Assembly (NCBI GenBank): GCA_030686995.1
Contig: CM060686.1
Span: forward strand, 73,421,757 to 73,485,756
Source of the DNA: Artemisia argyi
Lineage: Eukaryota; Streptophyta; Magnoliopsida; Asterales; Asteraceae
Length of the DNA stretch: 64,000 nt
Direction: 5' to 3'
Each line of letters opens with the position of its first letter. The first letter of the stretch is position 1. The translations under genes were made by a program, and so were the position numbers. Below the pieces are notes generated by a model. It was not told the DNA's origin. It did no database searches and saw only the letters and a program-made list of their open reading frames with translations. This document shows positions 24,930 through 35,974 of the stretch, in pieces.

Positions 24930-27214
24930 ATCTCCCCCTAAGTATTGGTCATCAAAGGTTGCTTGATGTTGTCATCTTCTATACTTTGACTTTGTAGTTG
25001 ACGTCCTCAAAAATAGTTAGAAAAAATCTTTCATCGTTCTTTGTACTTCATTCTTTGTTGATGTGATGGTGATCATGTTATGAAGTTGTCTGCCATGCGT
25101 CACTTCTGCGTCTGTGGTGGTTGTCCGCCATTCCAGCATGCTCATACATCTTAGGACTTTAGACTTTCGAAAGCACGAGGTTCCTTTGCATACACTTTGA
25201 TCTTTAGTCTTTATACTTTGCAGATTCTTCTTTTTGGCGTAGAATCTTTCTTTGAACTTTGTGGTGCTAAGATCTTTGGGGGAGCTTTCATTTGCTTCAA
25301 GATGTATGTATAAGCATGCTGGAATCTACCATCATGGAGGAGATGTACCTGCAAGTAAACAGTTAGCAATAATCAACCGGTACTTACGGATAAGGAATTA
25401 GAGCTTGTCAACAGCATATTGTGAAGATTCCTTCTAATCCTTATCCAGGCATTTCCCATATCAGATACTCCCGAAGGAGCTTACGAGACCTACTAGGTAG
25501 CTCAATGACTGGGTGAGTCGCTGGGGATCACTCCACGACTGTAGACTGCTAAAGAAACCACCACGAACACTAAGCGTAACCCTTGTGGGGTTACCGAAGT
25601 GACCTGCTGTCAGGGCTGTTTGATGTTGACCCTGGCAGGAATTTCCGTTCAATCATTGAGAAATACATATGTAATTCTCTCATAAACGTTCTCGGCAGAT
25701 TGCTAAGATCTGCGAAGGACTCGATAATTTACAGCTGGTGCCCATTGATGTAGAACACCAGTTGTAGAAATACTAAGTGTTCCTAAGAGATCTTTGATGT
25801 ATCTCATGGCTCTAGACTCGATAAGTGCTCACTTAGGTTTCCTATACGGAGACTAGGGAGGGGTCTCCTGCTTCAATATCAACTATCTCTAAGAGATAAG
25901 TCGATAGATTACACTGGTTCTCCGTGAGAATGAAACAAGTTCTTTTAAGAGAACTTGAGTGGTTAGAAGGTTAAGTGCAGTGCGTCACTGGGTCCATGAC
26001 GACTTTATCTTCAATACCGGCGTCGCCTTAGCAACAACCAATAGCATACGAGTTGAACCTGGTGTCTGCCCTAAGGTTGAATCACATGGAGGGCTATTTT
26101 TTTTCACCCTTTTCATTACTTTTCTTTTTAATTCTTCAAACCCTTCTTTCTCCTTTCATTCTTTACTCCTTTTTTCGTATCATACCTAAGGACTTCTAGT
26201 TCTATCTATTGGTGATGTCCTTGGGTAGATCCCTCCGGCTTAGGCGGATCATAGGACGGTTATTTCCTAACCTTAGTCACCTTATAACTCCATGACTATC
26301 CTATAATTGCCATTGAAACCTTTGAAAATCTCTCAAAGTGTTTGTGTTTGTCAAACATTTTGTTTAACACTTTGAGAGTTTTATGTTTTACTTATGAAGG
26401 GCTCCCCCTTCACATGTGCTCATATGTATTTAATAAATTTGCACATGCGGGAGGAGCGAGCACTTTTTTTAATTGATCCACTTTCAGTGAACAAGACCGG
26501 TTCGAGACACGCTTACATCACTAGTTAGACTAGCTTGAAGTTATTACCCGGCCTGGTCAAGTCCACAGAAAGTTTCTCGAAACGGTACCTTTCTACTAAG
26601 ACAAATCCTTTTCGAGACACGCTTACGTGGCTAGTTAGAGAGTTCCATTGTCAGCTTTTAGGTGACAACTAGCTCTAGTAACTAACTTGATGTTATTACC
26701 CGTCGAGGAAAAGTCTTTTCGAATTTACAAACTTTTATGTTTCGTCAATTCCTGGGTGAATCTGAGTCTAGCTCGCATGAGATTTGACATTTCAGCAACT
26801 TTTAACTTTTATATTTTAATCACTTTCCTTTTCTCCCCTAAAAAATAGCATATAAGATGTTGTTTTTGAGAAACAGTTGATTAAAATATGCTTTTTGAGT
26901 CTTATGGGGAGATATCAACGAGAACTTTTGTTTTCCAAAACGATGAGTTTTCAAGTGCTCCCCCTCAACAAGTGAATACTCATTGAGGTGAAATACTTGT
27001 CTTTTGAGCAGAATTATCAAAATCAGAAAATGTTTGATTAATTCTACTCAAAAGTAAGAAGCCTTCGCTCCTTATATAAGGATTGAGGCACTGAAGCGTA
27101 CCTCAGGGTCCTTTAATTACAAGCACGGGTTGTACACTGTTATATGTGCACAAACCATAGTAATAGATGAAGAAAATATTATGAGGAAACAATGTTAATG
27201 TTATACCAACATGA
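24930..27214 (-). other. Conserved noncoding 3' region of Copia 1
   Basis: Noncoding on both strands, yet it aligns with 56630-58510 of Copia 2 along most of its length. Shared blocks include CCTGCCAGGGTCAAC, CTCGGCAGATTGCTAAGATC, ATCGAGTCTAGAGC and GATCATAGGACGG. The tract AGGGGGAGAT next to the LTR (24930-24940, minus) is the polypurine tract; two more GGGGGAG tracts are at 26401 and 26959. A segment with GACACGCTTAC, CTAGTTAGA and TTATTACCCG occurs twice (26505-26560 and 26610-26705), as in Copia 2. Confidence 0.8.
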
Positions 27215-29146
27215 TCATGCTCGAGGAGTATTCGGACGGCGGTAAGTGAGAATGTCAGGAATCGGTTCCCTTGCTCCAATCAAGCTCTCCAATCTGCGTA
27301 TCTGCTCCCTGAACCTATGCTTTTGATCAATCCTAGCCAAGAACTTAAGTGCTTCTTTCACATCTCTTTTATTCCATCCCACTTTAATCCTACTATTATG
27401 TTCTTTGAGCTTTTCATTCAGCTGAATTCTGACAAATCTGAGAGTCTGATCCCCGAACTTATGAACCTCTTCGTATCTCATGAAACGGTAACCATCGTTG
27501 TGCGGGTAAACCACTCCAAAAGGTTTTTTGTTGAAGATGAAAGGTCTTAAATGCGGGATGTTAGGAGGATATAATTGTGGAGCAGTAAAGTTGAGTGACT
27601 TTTGATAACTTTCGACCCCGAGTTGTGCATCTTCGACTCTTGCTTTGATAATGGTTTGGCGCATGAAGAGCAAAATAGAGTTGATGACGTCATACTGAAG
27701 GCTACCGGACAAGTTTTGAAGTTTGCCTTGAACCTTGAGTAAGTATATGTCAGCAATGTCATTGAGGTTCAAGCGATGATAGTCAGCTTCACTGAATTTA
27801 TAAAGTTGATCATCACTTCGGCGGACCTCAATTTCATCAAGAAAGTTATATCCATATCTTTTCTCAGTACTTGGGACTGCTGTGATGGCAAGAATGCGAT
27901 GATTAGAGAAGACTCTGTGACTGGATCGGAATGTCAGCTTGTATTTGTAGAACCATCTGCGCATCTCTGGCCAGGGAAGCGTACACAATGCAGCTTCATG
28001 ATTGTACTTGGAGATGGATGTGGAGTGCAAGCCTCTCATTTGATCTTCCAGTGTTTCCAGAGGATATGAGGCGGCTCTGAATTTGGTGAGAGATGTTGCA
28101 TATCGGTGATTAGGATTCGTGCTCCCATGAATAAGATAGAGAAGGTCTTTGTTGAAGAAGTATTGCTTGGGGAGCTTAGGATCACCTGGAGGACCAACAA
28201 GGGGTAACGGTTGAGAAAAATCTTGATATTTGAATTCATCAACGAGGGGTTCCGTGCCATGATAGAGTTTGTCCCAAGATGGTCTCTTTTCCCAAGTAAT
28301 GTTTTCAGACATAGCTCTTGCAACCTCTTCCACGTTGTATTCGAACTCAAGTTCAGTAGTTGTGCATGTTTTGAACTCCGTGAACCCTGCTTTGCGAATC
28401 TTTACCAAGTCAGAAAGCTGAAGTCTTTGAGTCTGCATCACCTTTTTGATTCTTTTTGCGAAGCTTATAATAGAACCTTCAGTCATTTCTTCAGCTTCAG
28501 TGTCATCTGGGTGAGCATCAACCATTTCATCAAACCAGTTAAAAGAAGGAGCATCTGGGTTAATCCATTCAGGAACAGGAATTAATTGAGCATCCTTGGG
28601 TGGTTCCGTAATGGTATCAGTGATAACCGGAGGGATTTCATCCATATCTACATCAGCATCTTCGGTTGATAGTGATGGGTGTGGATCCTCGGTTGTTTGT
28701 GGAGGGTTTGGATCAGCTGAAACATTAACGGTTGTGGTTGTTGTTGGAGCTCTGGAGGTGGAACCGGACGCTTTCTTCCTTTTTTCAGGTTGTGGCTGAT
28801 CATCTGGGTCGGAATCTTCATGTCGACGCTTAGTAGCCATAGTCTTTTTGCAGGATTCGCTTTTCTTTTCAGCTTTCTTGATAGACTTGATAAGTGCTTT
28901 GCGTAGATCATTTTCATCCGGATCATTCACAATTGCTTCCAATAATTTTCCTTTGAGATCACTTATGGAAGGTTTAGGAGGTAGAGTCTGAACAGTGATT
29001 GGCGTAGTTTGAAACCTGTGAGAAACGATCTCTGCAAGATTCCTGTTGACATAGTGTCTCACAGCAGAAGGAAGTTCCTTCTGAACATACTTCTGAACTT
29101 CCCTCGGTAATATCTGTTTTACTTGGTCCTCAACTGCTTTATCCAC
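27215..29146 (-). pseudogene. Copia 1 accessory frame, C-terminal part (643 codons)
   Basis: Longest open part of the accessory frame downstream of pol. It begins with a helical stretch (VQKYVQKELPSAVRHYVNR), then a Lys/Asp-rich, Pro/Thr-rich linker with a KKRKAS-like basic patch, then a folded-looking region (residues about 190-600) with EFEYNVEEVARAMSENITW, RILAITAVPSTEKRYGYNF, YHRLNLNDIADIYLL and LRFVRIQLNEKLKEH. I recognise this type of protein from Asteraceae Copia elements, where it has no assigned function. I see no transmembrane segment or signal peptide, so it does not look like an envelope protein. It overlaps the previous part in another frame; reading upstream gives HLEKQVNEQQRDVEAF, so a frameshift near 29200 separated them. 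Confidence 0.75.
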
Positions 29147-30303
29147 ATTGCAGATCTTGAAAGCTTCAACATCACGTTGTTGTTCATTAACTTGCTTTTC
29201 AAGTGCGTGTATTGGTCATGCAGTGATTTCAACAAGCTTGAGTGAACAACAGTTGTATAAGGTTTTTCCAGAGGATGACTTTGAGGTTGTGATAAAGGTT
29301 GTTGTTGTGGTTGAACTGTTGGTTGTCCTTCATCAACTCCTACAATGTCAATAGGGGTATCTTGACTGGTTTCAAGTAGCTCATCCTTTTTCTCACCATC
29401 CGACTCCTCATCATCTTCATTATTAACATCTTCTTCATCATTAACTTCTTCACTTTCCGATTTATCTTCCTCATCGCTACTTTCATCATTCTCGGATGAC
29501 TCATCATCTTTGCCTTTTGAAGCTTCATCTTCAATTTCAGTTTCATCAGGTTTATCGAGAGATTCTTTTGAATCAGAGCTTGATGACTCAGCATCATCTT
29601 CAGAGTTATCATCCCCAGGTTCAGAGGATGATTTTGTTTGTGAATGAGCTTCTTCTGATGTTTGATCATCTCTTTCTGATTCTGGAGTTGGGCTTACCGG
29701 CTTTTGAGTTCCAGAACCTTCACCTTTCTTTGTAACTTTTGCGATTCTTTCTGCTTCCGATTCTTTGCTTTTTCTTAAGGTTAGTTGCAGTTGTTCATCT
29801 TCTTCGGATTCAGACATTGGTGAGGTGACTGATTCTTCTTGAGTTTCAATAGCTTTTCCCTTATCTGCCTTCTTGCTTGAAGTCTTTGTGAGTTTTTCAG
29901 TTTCTGTTTCCTGATGAGCATCTCCTTCATCATCCGTTGGTTCATCACGAATAGTAGTCACTTTCTTCTTAGGCTCTCTTGTGACCTTTTTGGTTCTGGA
30001 TTTGGGAATGGTTTTGATTGTAGAAGCATCTGTTGAAGTTTTCCTTTTAGAAGGTTTCCTTTTCTTTGTCACAGTCAAACCCACTTTACCAATTTTCTGA
30101 GCTTCATCATACAAAATATATGCCTCAGTGTCACGAACATCATCAGGCATAAGACTATCGGAAATTCTCATTCCTTGGTTTTGAGTGTTTGTCTTCTGAA
30201 TCCTGGTTTTAGTGTATTTATGATCCACAGAGGGGGGGGGGGGGGTGTTTCTTGTCTTCCGATCTACGATCAATATCTGGGTATTTTTCCATGAAATGAG
30301 CAA
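29119..30303 (-). pseudogene. Copia 1 accessory frame, middle part (acidic)
   Basis: Open for 394 codons. It is extremely rich in Glu, Asp, Ser and Lys (for example SEEDEQLQLTLRKS and DEEDVNNEDDEESDGEK), probably disordered. A short conserved-looking N-terminal block, GMRISDSLMPDDV, precedes it. A 14-nt C run on the minus strand (30231-30245) marks the place where the frame shifts relative to the upstream part. The Gln/Pro-rich end runs into the C-terminal part through a second frameshift. Confidence 0.65.
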
Positions 30304-30409
30304 TGAGACACTTTGTGAATCTGTAGAATGGAATTTTTGAGGTAGACGATTTGAGAAACTGTCTTGCGTGATTAACCATGTCCACCCAAATTAGTTGAGC
30401 ATAGTCAAT

Positions 30410-30964
30410 TTAAGCTTGTTTGACAACCCCCCAGAAAATCTGCATCAATTCTAGAGTAGGATGTTCATGCCCAGTTTCTTTGCCCGTTAAAGTGTTGGTG
30501 AGAATTGAGTAAAGTGTGAGCCATGGTTGTGGAATGTATTTCCTATCAACGTGGGATATGTTTTTGAGTTGGATTATTGATTCATCATACTGCTGTTCTC
30601 GAAGAAGTCTGATAACATCTGATAATAACGGCATATGAGAGAATTTCTTGAGATTAGGCAAACCGAGAACAGTGCGGAGAGTTTGTACATCAAACACAAC
30701 AAGTTTGGGATCAAGATGAACCCCCAATGACTTTTCATCTTTGCTAATTTCAATAGTCTCCCAAAACTGTGTTAAGTAGACTTCAGGTATTTCAGTGGTA
30801 ATGGTGAGGAGGTTGTAAATGAAGTGTCTCTTAAGTATTTCCAGGATGATTGCACATGTATCATGACATGTGATTGAGTCGAGATCTATCCTATGGTTTG
30901 TCTTAGCGATTACTCTTTCATCACCTTGAATCAATTCGTGTCTAGGTGTTGATTTCTTTGCCAT
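30410..30964 (-). pseudogene. Copia 1 accessory frame, N-terminal part (184 codons)
   Basis: Begins MAKKSTPRHELIQGDERVIA and contains EIPEVYLTQFWETIEI, LRTVLGLPNLKKF and LTLYSILTNTLTGKE. A TAA at 30410-30412 ends it, but the same frame stays open after the stop (IDYAQLIWVDMVNHARQ, then FMEKYPDIDRRSEDKK) up to the C run, so the stop is a mutation. The layout 'LNNILT...G...' followed by a helical segment reminds me of the plant transposon/gag-like domain found in many retroelement host-annotated proteins; this is a weak inference. Nine bases before the ATG is TTTCAG/G, a possible splice acceptor. Confidence 0.65.
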
Positions 30965-32888
30965 ATCGAGACCTGAAATGATTCATAAACCAACAAAAGC
31001 CATGTGGTGATTAGCTCGTTAGTGTTAGACAAAAGAATAATATCCGAAAACAATCGCCTAAGATAAAGTCAACATCACATATACAACACATGATAAATCA
31101 AACCAAGAGACACATACAATCCTCATAAGAATCAATCGCAACTCTTAGATTAACATGAAACGCGATCATCTTTCCATTTAGAAAAACTCATAACTTGACA
31201 AATTTTGAAAAATTTCGGCAGCATTTCGTTTCATAAAATGGAAAAAACTAGAACCCATACGTGATGGTTCCATTTCGAAACTCCTGACTCGGAGTGAAAT
31301 AAGTAAGAGATTAATAATTCAACTCGAAAAAAAATTTAGACTTAACTAGAAAAATTTTGGACTAAACTCGATAATCATCCCAAACTTGGAAACCATTTTT
31401 GTTCCAAACTCGAAAACCATTTTGTTCCAAACTCGATAAGGTTGTTTCAAACTCGATAAGCCTTTATATTAACCAAACTCGATAAGAAAGATGGCTCAAA
31501 CTCGTTAACAAAACAACTTCAAACTCGAAAAGTTTTAACTTTACCAAACTCGATAAAGAAAGTGGTTCAAACTCGATAACAACAAGAAACTGCAAACTCG
31601 ATAAGCCTTTTAACTTTTCCAAACTCGATAAGTAAAAACTATTCAAACTCGATAAGCATAAAAATCCTTAAACTCGATAACAGTCAATGATACTCAAACT
31701 CGATAAGCTTAAAACAAACAATCTCAAACTCGATAAGTAAAAGATTCCAAACTCGATAAGCCACCAACTAGTTCAAACACGATAACAACCAATGTAATCA
31801 AACTCGATAATAGTCAAGATACTCAAACTCGATATCCCATAAAAATTCTAACTCGATAAACCTATGAGCTTTTCAAACATGTTAAGCATATAAGCATCCC
31901 AAACTCGATAAGCCACAGAAATTTATCAAACTCGAAATTCTAACACATTAAAACACAATACCACTAAATATTGGCTAATTCAATCAATTGAAACTCGATA
32001 ATCAGAATAGCAACAACCAAAGCAACTTCCTAATCAAACCAATCAATCACATACGCACAAAAACTAGTGATATAAAGAATACGAGCTGATGAAACCTCAA
32101 GCACCTAATACTCGCACAAGAGTAGCAAAGATAATCAATGTAATGGTGGTAAAAGGCCCTTAAGGTCATGCCGCAATTGGCCATAATGATTAATTCACCT
32201 AAATCACTTCATACAATAAACACCCAAATTCAGAATTCATATAAACCCTAGAAAAATCGATTAGAACAAGGCCAACCATTCAGGTAAGTTTAATGAGCAA
32301 AAGAATGATATGCATTAAAACTCACAATCACTGAGAAACAGGGGTCTTGAAAATCTTGATTTTTATGAGAAAACTTTTAATGGGGCGCGTTTGGTTATTT
32401 GGAAAAATTGAAGAAGGTGAAGCAGGTTTTGATGAAACAAGTTATATATGAAACTTTGTAGTTTTGACAGTTTTGGTCCCTCAACTTGTTTTTCCAATCA
32501 AAGTAGAAACAAATAAATCATATTAAGTCCCTCAAGTTGTAATGACTTAGCTATTAATGAGATAGTGAGAAAAAAATATTATGAGAGTTATGAATGTGGC
32601 ACCCTCTTGAACCAACCATAAGAAGTAATTCGGAAAAGTTTAACAAGCAATGGTTCAAGAGGTGTCGAGATTGAGATAAAATAGTGATGAGGAAAATTTA
32701 AAAGAAAGAAAAATAAAGAAGTTAAAAAAAAATTCTGTCTCCCCCTCAAGATATGCCTTTTGTTTTTAGAAAAAACGTATGTGAATGACATATCTTGAAA
32801 AAGAGATTTTTTTTTTATTTTTTATTTTTTATTTTTTATTTTTTTATGAAAAATAAAATATTTACAAAGATAGTTTGATGTTTGACGA
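30965..32888 (-). other. Spacer of Copia 1 between pol and the accessory frame, with motif array
   Basis: 1.9 kb without coding potential. About 31320-32000 holds some 25 copies of a short motif, CAAACTCGATAAG (plus-strand reading), separated by 5 to 25 bases of unrelated sequence. The motif is kept while spacing and spacer are not. A GGGGGAG tract lies at 32739-32747. Short T-rich runs follow at 32810-32850. Confidence 0.85.
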
Positions 32889-34052
32889 TCAATTGTGTTT
32901 TAAAAACTTTTCCAGATCATCTGGAGTCAAACATCGCATACCAATTTGGTGAACTAGACTCGCAAACCTTGATGGTGCTAAAGATTTGGTAAGTAAGTCC
33001 GCCAATTGGTACTCAGTCCCAACAAAATAAAGTTCAACGGTACCCTTTTCAACGTGCTCTTTGATGAAGTGATATCGGAGATCGATGTGTTTCGATTTGC
33101 AATGATGGACTGTGTTGCAGGAGATAGCAATGGCACTCTTGGAATCACAGTAGATTGGAATCTTGTTGAATAGGTAGCCATAATCCTTAAGTTGTGATCT
33201 CATCCATATGACTTGAGCACAACAAGCAGACATGGCTACATATTCAGATTCTGTAGACGACAGTGATGTGCAGTCCTGCTTCTTTGATTGCCATGACACA
33301 AGTTTGTCTCCGAGAAATTGTAATCCACCAGATGTACTTTTGCGTGTGTCTAAACATCCTGCATGGTCAGCATCTGAAAAAGCAATTAGTTCAAAACCAT
33401 AATCCTTCGGATACCAGATTCCCAAGTTAATAGTTCCCTTTATGTATCGAAGGATTCTTTTGACCTCACTGAGGTGTTTTTCAGTTGGTTTGGACTGATA
33501 GCGAGAGCACATATAGACAGCAAATACTATATTAGGTCTACTAGCTGTGAGATACATGAGTGACCCAATCATACTGCGGTATTTGGTTGGGTCAACAGGA
33601 GTCCCATGTAAGTCAGCATCTAGTTTTGTGGTATAGCCCATTGGTGTATTATAAGTATCACACGTCATCATCCCATGTTTCTTTAAGATTTCAAGAGCAT
33701 ATTTGGACTGATTTATAAAAATTCCATGGGGTGATTGATGAACTTGTAGTCCTAGAAAGAACGAAAGTTCACCCAACATGGACATTTCAAAATTATCTTT
33801 CATAAGTTTTGCAAAATCATTGGAGTAACTTCTTTTTGTTGAAGCAAAAATAATGTCATTGACATATATTTGAACAACGAGTAAGTCCTCCCCGTAGGTT
33901 TTTTTAAAAAATGTTGGATCCACCGAACCTTTAGAAAATTTATTGGTCAGCAAGAAAGTAGAAAGTTTGTCATACCACGCCCGTGGGGGCTTGTTTGAGT
34001 CCGTAGAGTGCCTTTTTGAGTCGGTAAACATGATTAGGACGCTCAGGATCAA
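32889..34052 (-). pseudogene. Copia 1 reverse transcriptase (C-terminal half) and RNase H
   Basis: 387 codons. The first part completes the RT: the palm catalytic motif reads YVND (33855-33866) where YVDD is required, so a catalytic Asp is lost by one transition. FFLGLQV, GIFINQSKYA and [14 protein letters not shown] follow as in other Copia RTs. RNase H follows, with DADHAGC, STSGG, SSTESEYVA, YCDSKSAIAI and KHIDLRYHFIKE, and the ADLLTKSL tail. The frame joins the upstream RT half through a frameshift at about 33975 (in [11 protein letters not shown]). Enzyme activity from this copy is not expected. Confidence 0.93.
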
Positions 34053-34623
34053 CGAAGCCGTCTGGTTGGCTTACATACACTTCTTCACGGAGGTCTCCAT
34101 TAAGAAATGCTGTTTTCACATCCATTTGATAAACAACCATGTTCCTGTGTGCAGCATAGGCCAAAAAGATCCGAACAGCTTCATGTCTAGCCACTGGAGC
34201 AAAGGATTCAGCAAAATCAAGTCCTTCTAGTTGGGAGTATCCTTTCGCTACCAGGCGTGATTTGTTACGTATGACAGTGCCTTCTGCATCTAGCTTATTT
34301 TTCCAAATCCATTTTAACCCAATGACAAAGACTCCGTCAGGTCTTTCAACTAATTCCCATACTTCTAATCGGATGAACTGCTGAAATTCCTCTTGCATAG
34401 ATTCAATCCAGTTGTCATAAGTCATTGCTTCTTTAATGTTCTTTGGTTCCTCTTGACAAACTGTGAGTGCATAGATACAAGTTTCTCCATCAGTGTGAAG
34501 TCGTTGTCTTGTCATTACAGGTGTATCTGGATGGCCAATAATATGAACAAGTGGATGGTCTCGAGTCCATTTGTGTGTTGAAGGGTGTAGTTGATAAGTA
34601 TCTCGCATGTTAGCAGGATCCAA
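33970..34623 (-). pseudogene. Copia 1 reverse transcriptase, N-terminal half
   Basis: 217 codons with [55 protein letters not shown] and [13 protein letters not shown], the last holding the first catalytic Asp of the RT. It ends in [11 protein letters not shown], where the frame shifts. Upstream, the normal link between integrase and RT is shorter than in Copia 2: sequence jumps from the KLKAKA region directly into the linker near 34700, so several hundred bases appear to be deleted. Confidence 0.92.
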
Positions 34624-34696
34624 ATTGCGTGTAGATGATTCAGCTATATCAGGAAAGGTAGGAGCCAGTGCAAACGGGTTAATGAACGCATCAGGA

Positions 34697-35974
34697 TCAT
34701 GCTCTGCGGGTTGTGGAACTGATGTAAGCCTTTGCTTTAAGTTTATCTAAATCATCCTGATCATTTTTCGGATAACAAAGTGCTCCAAATACATGAAAGT
34801 AGTCGATGTTTGGTTTCCTTTTGTGAAAAATTTGATAAGGTGTTTTGCGATGGCGTTTTGTGATCATGCAACGGTTTTGGGTATAACATGCAGTTGAAAC
34901 AGCTTCCGCCCATAAGTAATCTGATAATTGAGCATTAATCAACATAGTTCTAGCAGCTTCCACTAACGTCCTGTTGCGTCTTTCAACAACTCCATTCTGT
35001 TCTGGGCTTCTAGGAATAGATGTTTGATGTTCAATTCCCACATTCTCAAAATATGACTGAAGTGTCTGATTCTTAAATTCAGTTCCATTGTCAGTTCTGA
35101 CTATTCGGACCGTGTTACGTAACTGAACTTGAATTTTAGTGAGAAAGGTGATGATCATTGAAGGAGCTTGATCTTTACTTCGTAAAAAATAAACCCAAGT
35201 CCATCTGGAGTAATCATCCACAATTACACGAATGTAGCATTTACCGTTGATACTTTGAACACGCATCGGTCCACACAAATCCATATGTAGCAATTGTAAA
35301 ACATGATTCGTACTGTGCTCAGGTTTTGAAGGAAAATGAGCCCGAGTACTTTTTCCTTGTTCACAGGCTGGACATAAGTGATCTTTGGTAAAACGGAATC
35401 TTGGAAATCCATCAACAAGTTTATAACGAGCAAGGTCAGTCATAGTTTTGAAATTCAAGTGCGAAAGACGTTTGTGCCATAACCAAGATTTAGTCGATTC
35501 CGCTTTGGAGAGAAGACATATCGGAGATGTTGCAATCATATCTGACATTGATATTGTATAAAGATTGAAGCCACATGAGCCAGACATTAGATCGTTTCCT
35601 TGTAAGTCACGAACAAAGCAAGTTTTCTCACGAAATGCAACTTCTAGATCCCCATCACAAAATTGACCAACAGAGAAAAGGTTGTGTCCAAGGCCTTCCA
35701 CATAATAAACACGACTGATTTCAATGTTCCCACTGACATAGTCACCATATCCCATGATTAAAGCGTAATGATCATTCCCGAATCTGACAGTACCAATGAA
35801 CTTTGAGACAAAGTTGTGTAACAGTTTAAGATTGCCTGTCATATGTCGGGTGCATCCGCTATCAACAATCCAGAGAACAATCTGTACCACCTGCATCACA
35901 AGAAGAAGACACGGATCGAACAGAAGTAAGGGTGGAACCCAAAGAAAGTGCGGGTTCCTGTTGGTTAGAAGCAC
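34697..35974 (-). pseudogene. Copia 1 protease end, pre-integrase and integrase
   Basis: Starts within the aspartic protease (WIVDSGCTRHMTGN, active-site Asp-Ser-Gly), followed by VYYVEGLGHNLFSVGQ. Then comes the zinc-binding pre-integrase region (LSHLNFKT, CPACEQGKSTRAHF). The integrase core shows the DDE triad in MDLCGP, RTDNGTEF and PEQNGVVERRNR. The frame ends at 34697 soon after [13 protein letters not shown] because of the deletion described for the RT entry. It lies in a different frame from the gag ORF, and the change occurs just before WIVDSG. Confidence 0.93.

Noticed and set aside
27215..29146. Envelope protein
   Set aside because: The position after pol is suggestive, but no signal peptide, transmembrane segment or fusion-like segment is visible.
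31320..32000. CRISPR-like array
   Set aside because: The repeated motif is only about 12 bases, degenerate and irregularly spaced, and it lies inside a plant retroelement. The same applies to 47395-47945.
35862..35974. Conserved programmed frameshift shared by both Copia elements
   Set aside because: The shift has opposite sign in the two copies, so I do not claim a shared mechanism, only list the coincidence.
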